Notes: generated from the letters alone by a model not told the origin. DNA of 43,415 nt from an uncultured Lachnospiraceae bacterium (GCA_900315055.1 OMXP01000017.1:1-43415), one strand, 5' to 3'; counted from the first letter of the stretch, positions 17,704 to 26,128 are shown. A program made the numbers and translations.

Positions 17704-18639
17704 ATGGCAACTGTGAAATGTGATCATGTGAGCATCCGTTACATCACGGGTGACTTCAAATCGATCGGTCTGAAGGAATACATCATCCGGCGTCTTACGC
17801 GCAACTACCATGTGAAGGAGTTCTGGGCGGACAAGGACGTCACCTTCGAGATCGACAGGGGAGACATGCTCGGCATCATTGGCTCCAACGGTGCGGGCAA
17901 GTCGACACTCCTGAAAGCCGTAACCGGCATCATGGTGCCGACGGGCGGCAGCATTACGACAAAGGGCAACATCGCAGCCCTTCTCGAACTGGCCTCCGGC
18001 TTTGACGGAGACATGACAGTGCGGGAGAACACGTATCTTCGCGGGGCACTTCTCGGGTATACGAGGAAATTCCTGGACGAGAAGTACGATGAGATCATCG
18101 AGTTTGCAGAGCTTCAGGACTTCCAGGATTACATGTTCAAACAGCTCTCGTCCGGCATGAAGAGCCGGCTGGCTTTCGCCATCGCCTGCCTCGTGCATCC
18201 GGATATCCTGATCCTGGATGAGGTGCTCTCGGTCGGCGACGGCGCCTTCCGAAAGAAATCCGGCGACAAGATGAAGGAGATCATCGACAGCGGCGTTACC
18301 GCCATTCTCGTCTCCCATGTCATGCCGCAGGTCAGGGAGCTGTGCACGAAGATCCTCTGGCTCGACCACGGCAAGCAGGTGTGCTTCTCCGATGACGTGC
18401 AGCATGTCTGTGATTCCTATGAACAGTTCCTGATGACGAAGGCAAAGCCTCCGCGCAATCAGGAGGAGCTGGACGACCTTGCGGAAGGCTACCAGGTATG
18501 GCTGGCCGCCGAGAAGGAAAAGGAAGAGAAGAAGACGCAGGAGAAGCTGGACAAGATCAAGGCACAGAAAGAGGCAGCGCAGGAAGCCATCCGCGCAGCC
18601 CGGGCTGCCCATGAGGCAGAAGAGGGGAGCACGATCTGA
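17704..18639 (+). CDS. ABC transporter ATP-binding protein for polysaccharide or teichoic acid export (TagH-like)
   Basis: ATPase partner of the upstream fusion permease, energising export of a lipid-linked polymer. Walker A is GSNGAGKST (60-68), the signature LSSGMKS (148-154), Walker B DILILDE (167-173) and the H-loop SHV (H205). The N-terminal segment with FKSIGLKEYIIRR before the core is typical of the RfbB/TagH subfamily. After the nucleotide-binding domain comes a Lys/Glu/Ala-rich helix (about 245-311), predicted coiled coil, in place of a carbohydrate-binding domain. It is 12 bases from the permease gene and 2 from the next. Confidence 0.95.
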   Translation: MATVKCDHVSIRYITGDFKSIGLKEYIIRRLTRNYHVKEFWADKDVTFEIDRGDMLGIIGSNGAGKSTLLKAVTGIMVPTGGSITTKGNIAALLELASGFDGDMTVRENTYLRGALLGYTRKFLDEKYDEIIEFAELQDFQDYMFKQLSSGMKSRLAFAIACLVHPDILILDEVLSVGDGAFRKKSGDKMKEIIDSGVTAILVSHVMPQVRELCTKILWLDHGKQVCFSDDVQHVCDSYEQFLMTKAKPPRNQEELDDLAEGYQVWLAAEKEKEEKKTQEKLDKIKAQKEAAQEAIRAARAAHEAEEGSTI

Positions 18640-18641
18640 AG

Positions 18642-19775
18642 ATGATCATGGAAGCTATGCACAACAGGGTTCTGCAGGAGGATCTGGAGAACATTTGCGA
18701 TGATCCGTATGTTCAGAGCCCGGCAACGCTGGAGAAGCTCACCGGGCGGACGATTCTCATCACCGGGGCGACAGGACTTCTGGGCTCGCTCCTGGTCCGT
18801 ACCTTCGCGGCGATCAACCGGAACTTCGGGACAAACTGCCGGATCCTTGCCCTGGTCCGCAATGAGGAGAAGGCAAGAGGAATCTACGGGGACCTCCTGC
18901 TGCGGGGAGATGTGCGGCTGATCTACGGCGATATCACCCAGCAGGGATTTGTCTCGAACCTGACGCGCACCATAAGGGGAGCCTTCCTCGAGGACGTGCA
19001 CGTGGATTATGTATTTCACTGTGCGGCCGTGACGACGAGCAAAACCATGGTGCAGCAGCCGGTGGAGACGATCCATGCGGCCCTCTCCGGGACGAGACAT
19101 CTGCTCGCCTTTGCGGCAAGTCAGCATGTGGAGAGCTTTGTCTATCTCTCCTCGATGGAAGTGTACGGAGATATGAGCGTCTATCCGGACACCCGGGCTA
19201 CCGAGGACAGACTGGGATACTGCAATCCGCAGGTTGTGAGGAGCAACTATCCGGAGAGCAAGCGCATGTGTGAAAACATGTGCACCGCCTATTTTGCGGA
19301 GTACGGGGTGCCGGTGAAGGTTGCAAGGCTTGCGCAGACCTTCGGCGCAGGGATTCTTCCCTGGGAGAACCGGGTATTCGCCCAGTTCGCACGAAGTGTC
19401 ATCGAGAAAAAGGACATCGTTCTCCACACGAAGGGGCTCTCCGAGGGCAACTACTGCTACAGTGCCGATGTGATGACAGGGCTGATTCACCTTCTGCTTG
19501 GCGGTACAAACGGAGAGGCCTACAACGTCGCCAACGAGCGCTGCCACACGACGATTGCCGACATGGCAAAGCTGTGCGCGGACGACATCGCCGGCGGCAA
19601 GATCAGGGTGGTCTTCGACATCCCGAAGGAGAATACCTACGGCTACGCACAGGATACGAAGATTACACTCGACTCTTCCAAACTTCGCGCCTTGGGGTGG
19701 GAGCCGAAGACAGATCTCAGAGAAATGTATACGCGCATGATCGAGGGCATGAGGGAAGAGAAGGATGGACAGTAA
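18642..19775 (+). CDS. NAD-dependent epimerase/dehydratase
   Basis: A 377-residue extended short-chain dehydrogenase acting on a nucleotide sugar or related substrate. It has the ITGATGLLGS dinucleotide loop (G42, G45, G48), YLSSMEVYG and the catalytic pair Y203-x3-K207 (YPESK). An extra N-terminal segment of about 35 residues precedes the Rossmann fold. Three in-frame ATGs (18642, 18648, 18657) are possible starts, with AGAGGGGAG about 12 bases before the first. The reaction is not identifiable by eye; genes like this accompany LicD and IspD/TarI-type cytidylyltransferases in surface-polymer loci, so an alditol- or sugar-nucleotide step is likely. It overlaps the next gene by 11 bases. Confidence 0.85.
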   Translation: MIMEAMHNRVLQEDLENICDDPYVQSPATLEKLTGRTILITGATGLLGSLLVRTFAAINRNFGTNCRILALVRNEEKARGIYGDLLLRGDVRLIYGDITQQGFVSNLTRTIRGAFLEDVHVDYVFHCAAVTTSKTMVQQPVETIHAALSGTRHLLAFAASQHVESFVYLSSMEVYGDMSVYPDTRATEDRLGYCNPQVVRSNYPESKRMCENMCTAYFAEYGVPVKVARLAQTFGAGILPWENRVFAQFARSVIEKKDIVLHTKGLSEGNYCYSADVMTGLIHLLLGGTNGEAYNVANERCHTTIADMAKLCADDIAGGKIRVVFDIPKENTYGYAQDTKITLDSSKLRALGWEPKTDLREMYTRMIEGMREEKDGQ

Positions 19776-20223
19776 GCTTTGCCTTCGTAAGGCCAGAATG
19801 AGCGACTGCCGCATTCTCTACAATTTCCGCATGGACAGGGAGGTCCGGAAGAATTCGTTCCACCACGAGACCTTCCCCTATGATGCCCACCGGGTCTGGT
19901 ATCAGCGCCTTCTTGAGGATCCGGATAAGGTCCAGTACGTTCTGGAAGAAGACGGTGCACCGGTCGGTCAGATCCGGATTGCAAAAGAAGGTGATGACGG
20001 GGTCATCGGCTACAGCGTCGATGCGCCGTTTCGGGGAAAGGGATACGGGACAAGGCTTCTTATTCTTGCAGAAGAGCAGGTAAAAAAGGACCTTCCGGGC
20101 ATACGGGCCCTTGTGGGGGAGGTCCTCCCGGAGAATCTTCCCTCGCAGCACGCCTTTGAGAAGGACGGCTATCAGAAGGCACAGGTCCTGGAAGACCGCA
20201 TTGTTTATCGAAAGGAACTCTGA
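19765..20223 (+). CDS. GNAT-family N-acetyltransferase
   Basis: A 152-residue acetyl-CoA-dependent transferase. The GNAT core includes RKARMSDCRILYNFRMDREVR at the start, a GQIRI strand, and the acetyl-CoA loop RGKGYGTRLL. The pattern of an N-terminal V-R-x-N-S-F followed by H-x2-W resembles acetyltransferases that modify amino-sugars in surface glycans (PseH-like), but the acceptor is unknown. It starts inside the preceding epimerase gene and lies 4 bases from the mutase gene. It adds a third possible acylation activity to this locus. Confidence 0.85.
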   Translation: MDSKLCLRKARMSDCRILYNFRMDREVRKNSFHHETFPYDAHRVWYQRLLEDPDKVQYVLEEDGAPVGQIRIAKEGDDGVIGYSVDAPFRGKGYGTRLLILAEEQVKKDLPGIRALVGEVLPENLPSQHAFEKDGYQKAQVLEDRIVYRKEL

Positions 20224-20227
20224 AAAG

Positions 20228-21613
20228 ATGGGGAGATATTTCGGGACCGACGGCTTCCGCGGGAAGGCGGGGGCAACCCTGACAGCGGATCACGCCTACC
20301 GGATCGGACGGTTTCTCGGCTGGTACTACACGGAAACAAAAAGACAGGCAGGGGAAGAGAACGAAAAGGCGAGAATTGTCATCGGCAAGGATACCCGCCG
20401 CTCCTCCTACATGCTCGAGTACTCCCTGGTTGGCGGAATCACCGCTTCCGGTGCTGATGCCTATCTTCTGCATGTGACAACGACGCCGTCCGTCTCGTAC
20501 ATCACCAGACAGGACCGCTTTGACTGCGGCGTCATGATCACGGCAAGCCACAACGCATACCCGGACAACGGCATCAAGCTCGTGAACGGGCGGGGCGAGA
20601 AGATGGACGATGGGGTCATCTGCCTCATCGAGGACTGGCTTGACGGGAAGCTTCGGGCATTCGGCAGGCAGTGGGAAGATCTTCCCTTTGCAGAAGGGGA
20701 AGCCATCGGGACGACGGTGGATTACATCGCTGGCAGAAACCGCTACATCGGCTATCTCATCTCCCTCGGGCTCTACGATTTCCGCGGCGTGAAGGTGGGA
20801 CTTGACTGCGCAAACGGCGGCTCCTGGACGATTGCACCGGCCGTGTTCCATGCACTCGGTGCGGATACCTATGTGATCGGCAACCGGCCGAACGGCCTGA
20901 ATATCAACCGGGAGGTGGGCTCCACCCACATTGAAGCACTTCAACGGTTTGTTCTCGAAAACCGCCTGGACGTCGGCTTTGCCTTCGACGGCGATGCGGA
21001 CCGCTGCCTTGCAGTCGATGAGAAAGGTGATGTCGTCACCGGTGACCACATCCTGTACCTGTGCGGAAAGTACCTGAAGGAAAGGGGACAGCTTGTTTCG
21101 AACACCGTGGTTGCCACGGCCCAGAGCAACTTCGGGCTTTTTGAGGCGCTGAAGAAGGAAGACATCTGCCTTGTCACCACGGATGTCGGGGACAAGTTCG
21201 TGTATGATGCGATGAAGCAGAACGACTATCGCCTTGGCGGCGAACAGACCGGACACATCATTTTTTCCCGTTATGCGACGACGGGTGACGGCGTCCTGAC
21301 CTCTCTCAAGGTCATGGAAGTCATGATGGCGGAAAAGAAAAGCCTTTCAGAGCTGACGCAGGAGCTGCACCTGTATCCGCAGGAACAGCAGGCGGTCCCG
21401 GTACAGGACAAAGAGAAGGTCATGCAGAGTGAAACCCTGCAGGCGCTTCTTGAGAGAACAAAACAGACGCTCAGCGGCAGGGGATCTCTCCTTGTCAGGC
21501 CTTCCGGCACCGAGCCGGTCATCCGGGTTGGCATCGAGGCACCGACGATGGAAGAGGCAAAGAACCTTGCGGATGCGATCGCACAGGAGATTCAGAGAGC
21601 GGATGGAGAGTAA
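20228..21613 (+). CDS. Phosphoglucosamine mutase-type phosphohexomutase (GlmM-like)
   Basis: Interconverts hexose 6- and 1-phosphates. The 461-residue protein looks most like GlmM: MGRYFGTDGFRGKAG at the N-terminus, phosphoserine loop TASHN (S107), metal loop DGDADR (D254, D256, D258), NGLNI..VGSTH, sugar loop GGEQTGH and phosphate loop RPSGTEP. The ATG at 20228 gives the canonical GlmM start; the open frame extends further upstream without support. GlmM feeds UDP-GlcNAc synthesis, but placement inside a polymer operon allows a dedicated paralogue, perhaps with phosphomannomutase activity, which is otherwise absent here. Its 3' end overlaps the next gene by 11 bases. Confidence 0.88.
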   Translation: MGRYFGTDGFRGKAGATLTADHAYRIGRFLGWYYTETKRQAGEENEKARIVIGKDTRRSSYMLEYSLVGGITASGADAYLLHVTTTPSVSYITRQDRFDCGVMITASHNAYPDNGIKLVNGRGEKMDDGVICLIEDWLDGKLRAFGRQWEDLPFAEGEAIGTTVDYIAGRNRYIGYLISLGLYDFRGVKVGLDCANGGSWTIAPAVFHALGADTYVIGNRPNGLNINREVGSTHIEALQRFVLENRLDVGFAFDGDADRCLAVDEKGDVVTGDHILYLCGKYLKERGQLVSNTVVATAQSNFGLFEALKKEDICLVTTDVGDKFVYDAMKQNDYRLGGEQTGHIIFSRYATTGDGVLTSLKVMEVMMAEKKSLSELTQELHLYPQEQQAVPVQDKEKVMQSETLQALLERTKQTLSGRGSLLVRPSGTEPVIRVGIEAPTMEEAKNLADAIAQEIQRADGE

Positions 21614-22697
21614 GAGGAGAATCGACAGAATTGACCTCGCCAGGGGTCTGTCCATATCAATGATTGTCCTGGCACACGTGCTCCGCTCCGGAAAGGTGGC
21701 AGACTACCTGTCTTCGACGGGGGTCGCCGCCTTTTTTTTCCTCGGCGGTATTGTCTTTACGAGACGGGAGCACCGGGGCAGATGGCTTCTTCTGCGTGTC
21801 CGGAAGCTGTATCTTCCGTACCTCGCCGTTGCCCTGATCAGCATCGTCTTTTATACCCTGATCGGTAGCCAGGCGAAGTCGGGGATCGAGAGCGCTGCGG
21901 GGGTGGCGGTTGCCGGGGATCCGAACGGCATCCTGAACAATCTTGCCGGCATGCTGTATGCAAACTCGAAAAACGGCAGCATGAAATGGAATGAGACCCT
22001 GTGGTTTATTCCCTGCTACCTTCTGACAACGCTTCTTGCTGTCCTGGTGGAAGAGATGGTGGCAAGGACGAAAGAAGGCACAAGGATTGCCGTGATGATC
22101 GCCTGCTTTCCCCTGATGTATGTCATTACGAACATATCGCACCTGCATCTTCCCTTTCAGGCGGAGACTGCCCTGCACATGCTGCCCTTTTTCGAGGCGG
22201 GAATTCTGTTCAGGAGCACCTATCTGAAAGATCAGAAACGTGCAAAGGCAGGAACAGGCTTCAGGTTTGCCCTGTTCTTTGTCCTTTCTGTCCTTGCGGC
22301 GTATCTTGACGGACCGATTTCCATCCGCACTGACAAGTACCCGCACTTCCCGCTTTCCTTTCTTTCCCTTGCTCTCGGTGTCCTGCAGGTCCTTCTCCTG
22401 TCGGTTCTTCTGGAGACAAAAGACCGGAAGAGGTGGGAAAGGGCGCTTTGCACTCTGGGGCAGGAGTCGATGGGGGTCATGCTCTGGAACAAGTTTCCGG
22501 TGGTATTCTTCCAGCTTGTCCTGCCGAAGGTCCTTCCGGTGTTCAAAGATGTCTTTTCCGGGGACAATACGCTGTCCGATCTTGTGCTTGCCGCACCGGT
22601 CGCGCTGGTCTGTGTCCTCCTTTGCCTTGTTCTCACCTTCCTGCTCCATTGCCTGAAAGGACGCGCGGGAAAGATCTTGTTTCGGGAAAAATGTTAA
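21603..22697 (+). CDS. Acyltransferase family 3 membrane protein
   Basis: A 364-residue integral membrane protein with about ten helices and acyltransferase-3 features: RIDRIDLARGLSISMIVLAH (conserved R/D and H) and a GVAAFFFLGGIVF segment, where the usual FF-x2-S-G is F-F-L-G-G. It probably acylates a surface glycan. The ATG at 21603 lies inside the mutase gene, 12 bases after AGGAG, and the frame upstream is only the mutase in another phase. It is the last gene of the assembly operon; the next gene has its own promoter. It is the second acyltransferase-3 domain in the locus. Confidence 0.85.
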   Translation: MESKRRIDRIDLARGLSISMIVLAHVLRSGKVADYLSSTGVAAFFFLGGIVFTRREHRGRWLLLRVRKLYLPYLAVALISIVFYTLIGSQAKSGIESAAGVAVAGDPNGILNNLAGMLYANSKNGSMKWNETLWFIPCYLLTTLLAVLVEEMVARTKEGTRIAVMIACFPLMYVITNISHLHLPFQAETALHMLPFFEAGILFRSTYLKDQKRAKAGTGFRFALFFVLSVLAAYLDGPISIRTDKYPHFPLSFLSLALGVLQVLLLSVLLETKDRKRWERALCTLGQESMGVMLWNKFPVVFFQLVLPKVLPVFKDVFSGDNTLSDLVLAAPVALVCVLLCLVLTFLLHCLKGRAGKILFREKC

Positions 22698-22705
22698 GAT
22701 ATAAT
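22677..22705 (+). promoter_or_regulatory. Sigma-A type promoter for the DUF5722-like gene
   Basis: TTGTTT (22677-22682), a 17-base spacer and a perfect TATAAT (22700-22705). The -35 box lies within the 3' end of the acyltransferase gene. The leader runs about 80 bases to the start codon at 22792. Confidence 0.75.
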
Positions 22706-22791
22706 GAACACGCAACAGCCGAAGGGAGAATTTTCCCGAAAAATCAGGGAATCCTGAGGCAAATTTTTGTGCAGCTTTGAGGGAGTTTATC

Positions 22792-24546
22792 ATGAAGAAG
22801 AATGGAACGTATCGCATACTGTCCGTGCTTCTTGCTGCCGTTCTGGTGCTGGGACTGGTCCTGATTCCCGGTGCCGGACTGACTGCGGAGGCAAAGAAGA
22901 AGTCCAAGAAGAAGACATCTTCGAAGACGACGACAACCGCGACCACAACCGCGAAGACACCGACTTATCAGGTGTCCATTCCGGCTGCCCTGATCAGCGG
23001 TGATCAGGTGACACTTACGGTCACGGCATCGACCGCACCGGCAACGGACGACGGCATCTATCACATCTTTGCACAGGACTGCTATGAGTCCGGGGCTGCA
23101 GGCACTGAGGTGGCACAGCTTCCCGCAGCAGCAGGCACACAGACGACGAACGTGGCTCTTGGCCTGAACAGCGCTTCCAGTATGCTCTACAAGAAGTTCG
23201 TGGTTCTGGGCAGCGTCGGCGGCAAGATGACACAGCTCTCCAACTGCGAGTACATCTCGAATCCCGAGGCAGCAGCAAGTGCCTCCCCGGCAAGACTTGA
23301 TACGAACGGCAAGAAGGGCCTGCTCTTGGATTCCGGTCTCATCAACCGCATGGATATTCTTTCGGACGTTGGCGTCGATCAGGTTACCTACAACCTGAAC
23401 CTCGGCGATCTGCTCTCGGATTCCTCTCAGGGCTGGTACACCTATAACTACAACGGCAAGACTTATCAGTTCGCAAAGGCTGTTGTCGATCAGTTCGGGA
23501 TCTGGATCGTTCCGCCGCTCAACAAGAAAGGAATCTCCGTCACGATCATTCTCCTCAACAACCTGAAGAGCAATACGACGCTGATCCATCCGCAGGCAAT
23601 GGACGGAACAGTGGCCAACTACTATGCATTCAACACCGCCAATGCGGCAGGTGCTGAGACAATCGAAGCAATCGGCGCGTTCCTGGGGGAGAAGTTTAAC
23701 GGAAAGAACGGCTGGGGCCAGGTTGACAACTGGATCATCGGCAATGAGGTCAATGCAAGGCAGGAGTGGGGCTACATCAATGCGGCTGTCGGCGAGGATT
23801 ACGCCGTCAAGGCCTATGCGGATGCGGTCCGTCTGTTCTACAACGGCATCAAGTCCAAGGATGCAACCGCCAATGTCTATGTCGGTGTCGACCATGAGTG
23901 GTCCAGATCCGACGGCTATCCGGATCCTTCGATCCACTACGGCGCACAGTCCTTCCTGACAAAGCTCAACAGCTATGTGGCTTCCGAGGGCAACTTCAAC
24001 TGGGGCGTTGCAACGCACCCTTACAATGCACCGCTGTACAGCTCCTGGACGATCAATCCGGGCATTGTGAAGCCGAATCTTGCAAAGTATGTTACGGATG
24101 ATCAGAGCTCGGTCTACATCACGATGTACAACATCGATGTCCTGACGGATTTCCTGTGCCAGAAGGCTTACCTGCAGAGCGACGGGCAGGTTCGCTCGGT
24201 TCTGTGCTCGGAACTTGGCTACACGTCTCTTCCGTCTCACGGCTATGCAAGCGATGAGTCGATTCAGGCAGCAGCTCTTGCCTACGGCTACTGGCAGGCA
24301 ATGAACAACCAGTATATCGACGGCTTCTTCAACCGCGAGGTCGACCACGCAACCGAGATCAATGAGATCTCCGAGGGCCAGCCGGACAATCTGGCGACCG
24401 GTATCCTGAATATGGACGCCACCCCGAAGCAGGCTTACACGGTCTACAAGAACATCGATGATCCGAATCAGCAGGCAGCGATTCTGCAGCAGGCTGCAGC
24501 TTCCTTCGGTGTCGCAGATCTGACTCCGTATATTCATGTAAGATGA
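22792..24546 (+). CDS. Secreted glycoside-hydrolase-like protein (DUF5722-like)
   Basis: A 584-residue exported protein. A Sec signal peptide covers residues 1-34 (MKK.., hydrophobic core LLAAVLVLGLVL, A-E-A before Lys-rich KKKSKKK), then a Thr-rich linker (43-57). After a beta-rich region (58-160) the remainder resembles a TIM-barrel glycosidase: GLLLD, a WIIGNEVN segment (E319), THPYNAP and SELGY (E474). A Glu in a G-N-E loop and a second Glu near the C-terminal half is the arrangement of clan GH-A acid/base and nucleophile. I associate this with DUF5722 from memory, without a search. The start at 22792 follows GAGGGAG. It may trim or remodel a surface glycan. Confidence 0.7.
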   Translation: MKKNGTYRILSVLLAAVLVLGLVLIPGAGLTAEAKKKSKKKTSSKTTTTATTTAKTPTYQVSIPAALISGDQVTLTVTASTAPATDDGIYHIFAQDCYESGAAGTEVAQLPAAAGTQTTNVALGLNSASSMLYKKFVVLGSVGGKMTQLSNCEYISNPEAAASASPARLDTNGKKGLLLDSGLINRMDILSDVGVDQVTYNLNLGDLLSDSSQGWYTYNYNGKTYQFAKAVVDQFGIWIVPPLNKKGISVTIILLNNLKSNTTLIHPQAMDGTVANYYAFNTANAAGAETIEAIGAFLGEKFNGKNGWGQVDNWIIGNEVNARQEWGYINAAVGEDYAVKAYADAVRLFYNGIKSKDATANVYVGVDHEWSRSDGYPDPSIHYGAQSFLTKLNSYVASEGNFNWGVATHPYNAPLYSSWTINPGIVKPNLAKYVTDDQSSVYITMYNIDVLTDFLCQKAYLQSDGQVRSVLCSELGYTSLPSHGYASDESIQAAALAYGYWQAMNNQYIDGFFNREVDHATEINEISEGQPDNLATGILNMDATPKQAYTVYKNIDDPNQQAAILQQAAASFGVADLTPYIHVR

Positions 24547-24585
24547 GGCAGTAAGCCTGAGCAGGTTTTAGTACTGCGGAAATTG

Positions 24586-24632
24586 CCGCCGTGCAGCGCG
24601 CTTTTAAGCCGTTTGCACGGCGGTTTTGTTTT
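24586..24632 (+). terminator. Terminator after the DUF5722-like gene
   Basis: A perfect 10-bp stem, CCGCCGTGCA (24586-24595) with TGCACGGCGG (24614-24623), 18-base loop, then TTTTGTTTT. Its descending arm contains the -35 box of the next promoter. Confidence 0.9.
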
Positions 24633-24641
24633 GCCTATAAT
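24613..24641 (+). promoter_or_regulatory. Promoter of the response regulator gene, embedded in the terminator
   Basis: TTGCAC (24613-24618), 17-base spacer, perfect TATAAT (24636-24641). The -35 box is within the descending arm of the preceding terminator and the T-tract is in the spacer. Confidence 0.8.
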
Positions 24642-24682
24642 AGAGCGGTCAGTCAATATGGGAAGGAACGAAAGACAGCGAT

Positions 24683-25375
24683 ATGGCAAAGATTCTGGTT
24701 GTGGACGATGAGGCAAGAATGCGCAAGCTGATCCGGGACTTTCTGGTCCGGGCCGGCTACGATGTCATAGAGGCAGGCGACGGACAGGAGGCGCTCGATG
24801 AATTCCGGGCAAATCCGGATACGGCCCTTCTGATTCTCGATGTCATGATGCCGAAGAAGGACGGCTACGAGGTGACGAAGGAACTGCGTCAGACCTCGAA
24901 GGTGCCGATCATCATGCTGACGGCAAAGAGCGAGGAAAAGGACGAGCTGCAGGGATTTGACCTTGGCATCGATGAATATGTGACCAAGCCCTTTTCTCCG
25001 AAGACGCTGGTGGCACGTGTCGATGCGATCCTTCGAAGAGCACAGGACCAGACCGGGGAAGCAGGAGAGGACAACAAGCTCGAGGTGGCCGGGATTGTCA
25101 TCGACAAGGCGGCACATACCATTACGATTGACGGACAGGCCGTGGATCTGTCCTTCAAGGAATTTGAGCTTCTGACCTACTTTGTCGAGAACGACGGCAT
25201 TGCGCTCTCTAGGGAGAAGATACTGAACAACGTATGGAATTATGATTATTACGGTGATGCACGCACCATCGATACGCACGTCAAAAAGCTGCGCAGCAAG
25301 ATGGGGGCAAAGGGCGAGCTGATCCGCACGATCTGGGGCATGGGGTACAAGTTCGACTCCAAGTCCCAGGGCTAA
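24683..25375 (+). CDS. OmpR/PhoB-family response regulator
   Basis: A 230-residue two-component regulator. The receiver domain (1-118) has the acidic pair DDE at 8-10, the phospho-acceptor Asp in ILDVMMPKKDG, the conserved Thr/Ser in MLTAK and Lys in TKPF. The C-terminal winged helix (about 130-228) has FKEFELLTYF and DTHVKKLRSKMG, the recognition region of the family. No histidine kinase gene adjoins; the next gene is a nucleotidase 8 bases on. It therefore appears orphan in this window, or is served by a kinase elsewhere. The ribosome-binding site is weak and distant. Confidence 0.95.
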   Translation: MAKILVVDDEARMRKLIRDFLVRAGYDVIEAGDGQEALDEFRANPDTALLILDVMMPKKDGYEVTKELRQTSKVPIIMLTAKSEEKDELQGFDLGIDEYVTKPFSPKTLVARVDAILRRAQDQTGEAGEDNKLEVAGIVIDKAAHTITIDGQAVDLSFKEFELLTYFVENDGIALSREKILNNVWNYDYYGDARTIDTHVKKLRSKMGAKGELIRTIWGMGYKFDSKSQG

Positions 25376-25383
25376 GGAGAACC

Positions 25384-26007
25384 ATGGAAAACGGTTTCTA
25401 TGCGATAGTCTATCGCATGCGCTACATCAACCGCTGGGCCCTGATGCGCGGCACCAACGAGGAGAACCTCGCGGAACATTCCCTCGATGTGGCGATGATC
25501 GCCCATGCACTGTGCCTGATCGGCAACAAACGGTATGGACGGCATCTGGATGCGGATCTTGCGGCAGTGATCGGACTTTATCATGATGCCGCGGAGATCA
25601 TCACCGGCGACATGCCGACACCTGTCAAGTACGGGAGCCGGCGCATGCATGATGCCTATGAGGAGATCGAGGGCGAGGCGGTGGAGCAGCTCTTATCGCT
25701 CCTGCCCGGGGATCTCAAAGACGACTACCGGCAGATCTTTGAGGGAGATAACGCCGAGGACGGGCGCTACCTTCGAAGACTCGTAAAGGCGGCGGATAAG
25801 ATCTCCGCGTATATCAAGTGCGAAGAGGAGGAGAACTCCGGAAATTCGGAGTTTCGGACCGCCAAGGAATCAACCAGAAAGAGCCTTGATGCGATGGTGA
25901 AGGAGCTGCCGGAGGTCCGGGATTTTGTCCGGGACTGCCTGCCGGCATACGGCAGAACGCTCGATGAACTGCGTCAGCCGGGCACGGAAGAGACATCTTT
26001 GTCTTAA
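25384..26007 (+). CDS. HD-domain 5'-deoxynucleotidase (YfbR-like)
   Basis: A metal-dependent phosphohydrolase that removes phosphate from dNMPs in nucleotide-pool control. The 207-residue protein closely follows the YfbR pattern: RWALMRGTNEENLAEHSLDV (metal His), LYHDAAEIITGDMPTPVKY (HD pair) and a later KAADKISAYIKC (metal Asp). The ATG at 25384 follows AAGGAGA. It lies 8 bases after the response regulator and should share its transcript. Whether this pairing is functional is unclear. Confidence 0.9.
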   Translation: MENGFYAIVYRMRYINRWALMRGTNEENLAEHSLDVAMIAHALCLIGNKRYGRHLDADLAAVIGLYHDAAEIITGDMPTPVKYGSRRMHDAYEEIEGEAVEQLLSLLPGDLKDDYRQIFEGDNAEDGRYLRRLVKAADKISAYIKCEEEENSGNSEFRTAKESTRKSLDAMVKELPEVRDFVRDCLPAYGRTLDELRQPGTEETSLS

Positions 26008-26060
26008 GTCTTAATAGGAAATGAAAATACTGTGAAATGGCACTTTGCCTGCTGGAAAGG

Positions 26061-26105
26061 TGCTAAGATGAAACTGACTCCGGAACCCCCGGAGCCAGTT
26101 TTTCT
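26061..26105 (+). terminator. Terminator-like hairpin, with an extended -10 element just before it
   Basis: AACTGACTCCGG (26072-26083) pairs with CCGGAGCCAGTT (26089-26100) with one internal mismatch, then TTTCTAT. It would end the regulator-nucleotidase transcript. TGCTAAGAT (26061-26069) directly upstream resembles an extended -10; if it is real, the hairpin would lie at the start of the relQ leader. I see no matching -35. Confidence 0.65.
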
Positions 26106-26128
26106 ATAGGGCAAAGGAAGAACGACGT

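Noticed and set aside
16840..18612. 590-codon open frame on the - strand
   Set aside because: Antisense to the permease half of the fusion gene and the ABC ATPase, both of which have clear motifs. The antisense product is His/Asp/Arg-rich low complexity.
22744..24537. 597-codon open frame on the - strand
   Set aside because: Exactly antisense to the signal-peptide glycosidase-like gene, which has its own promoter, ribosome-binding site and terminator.
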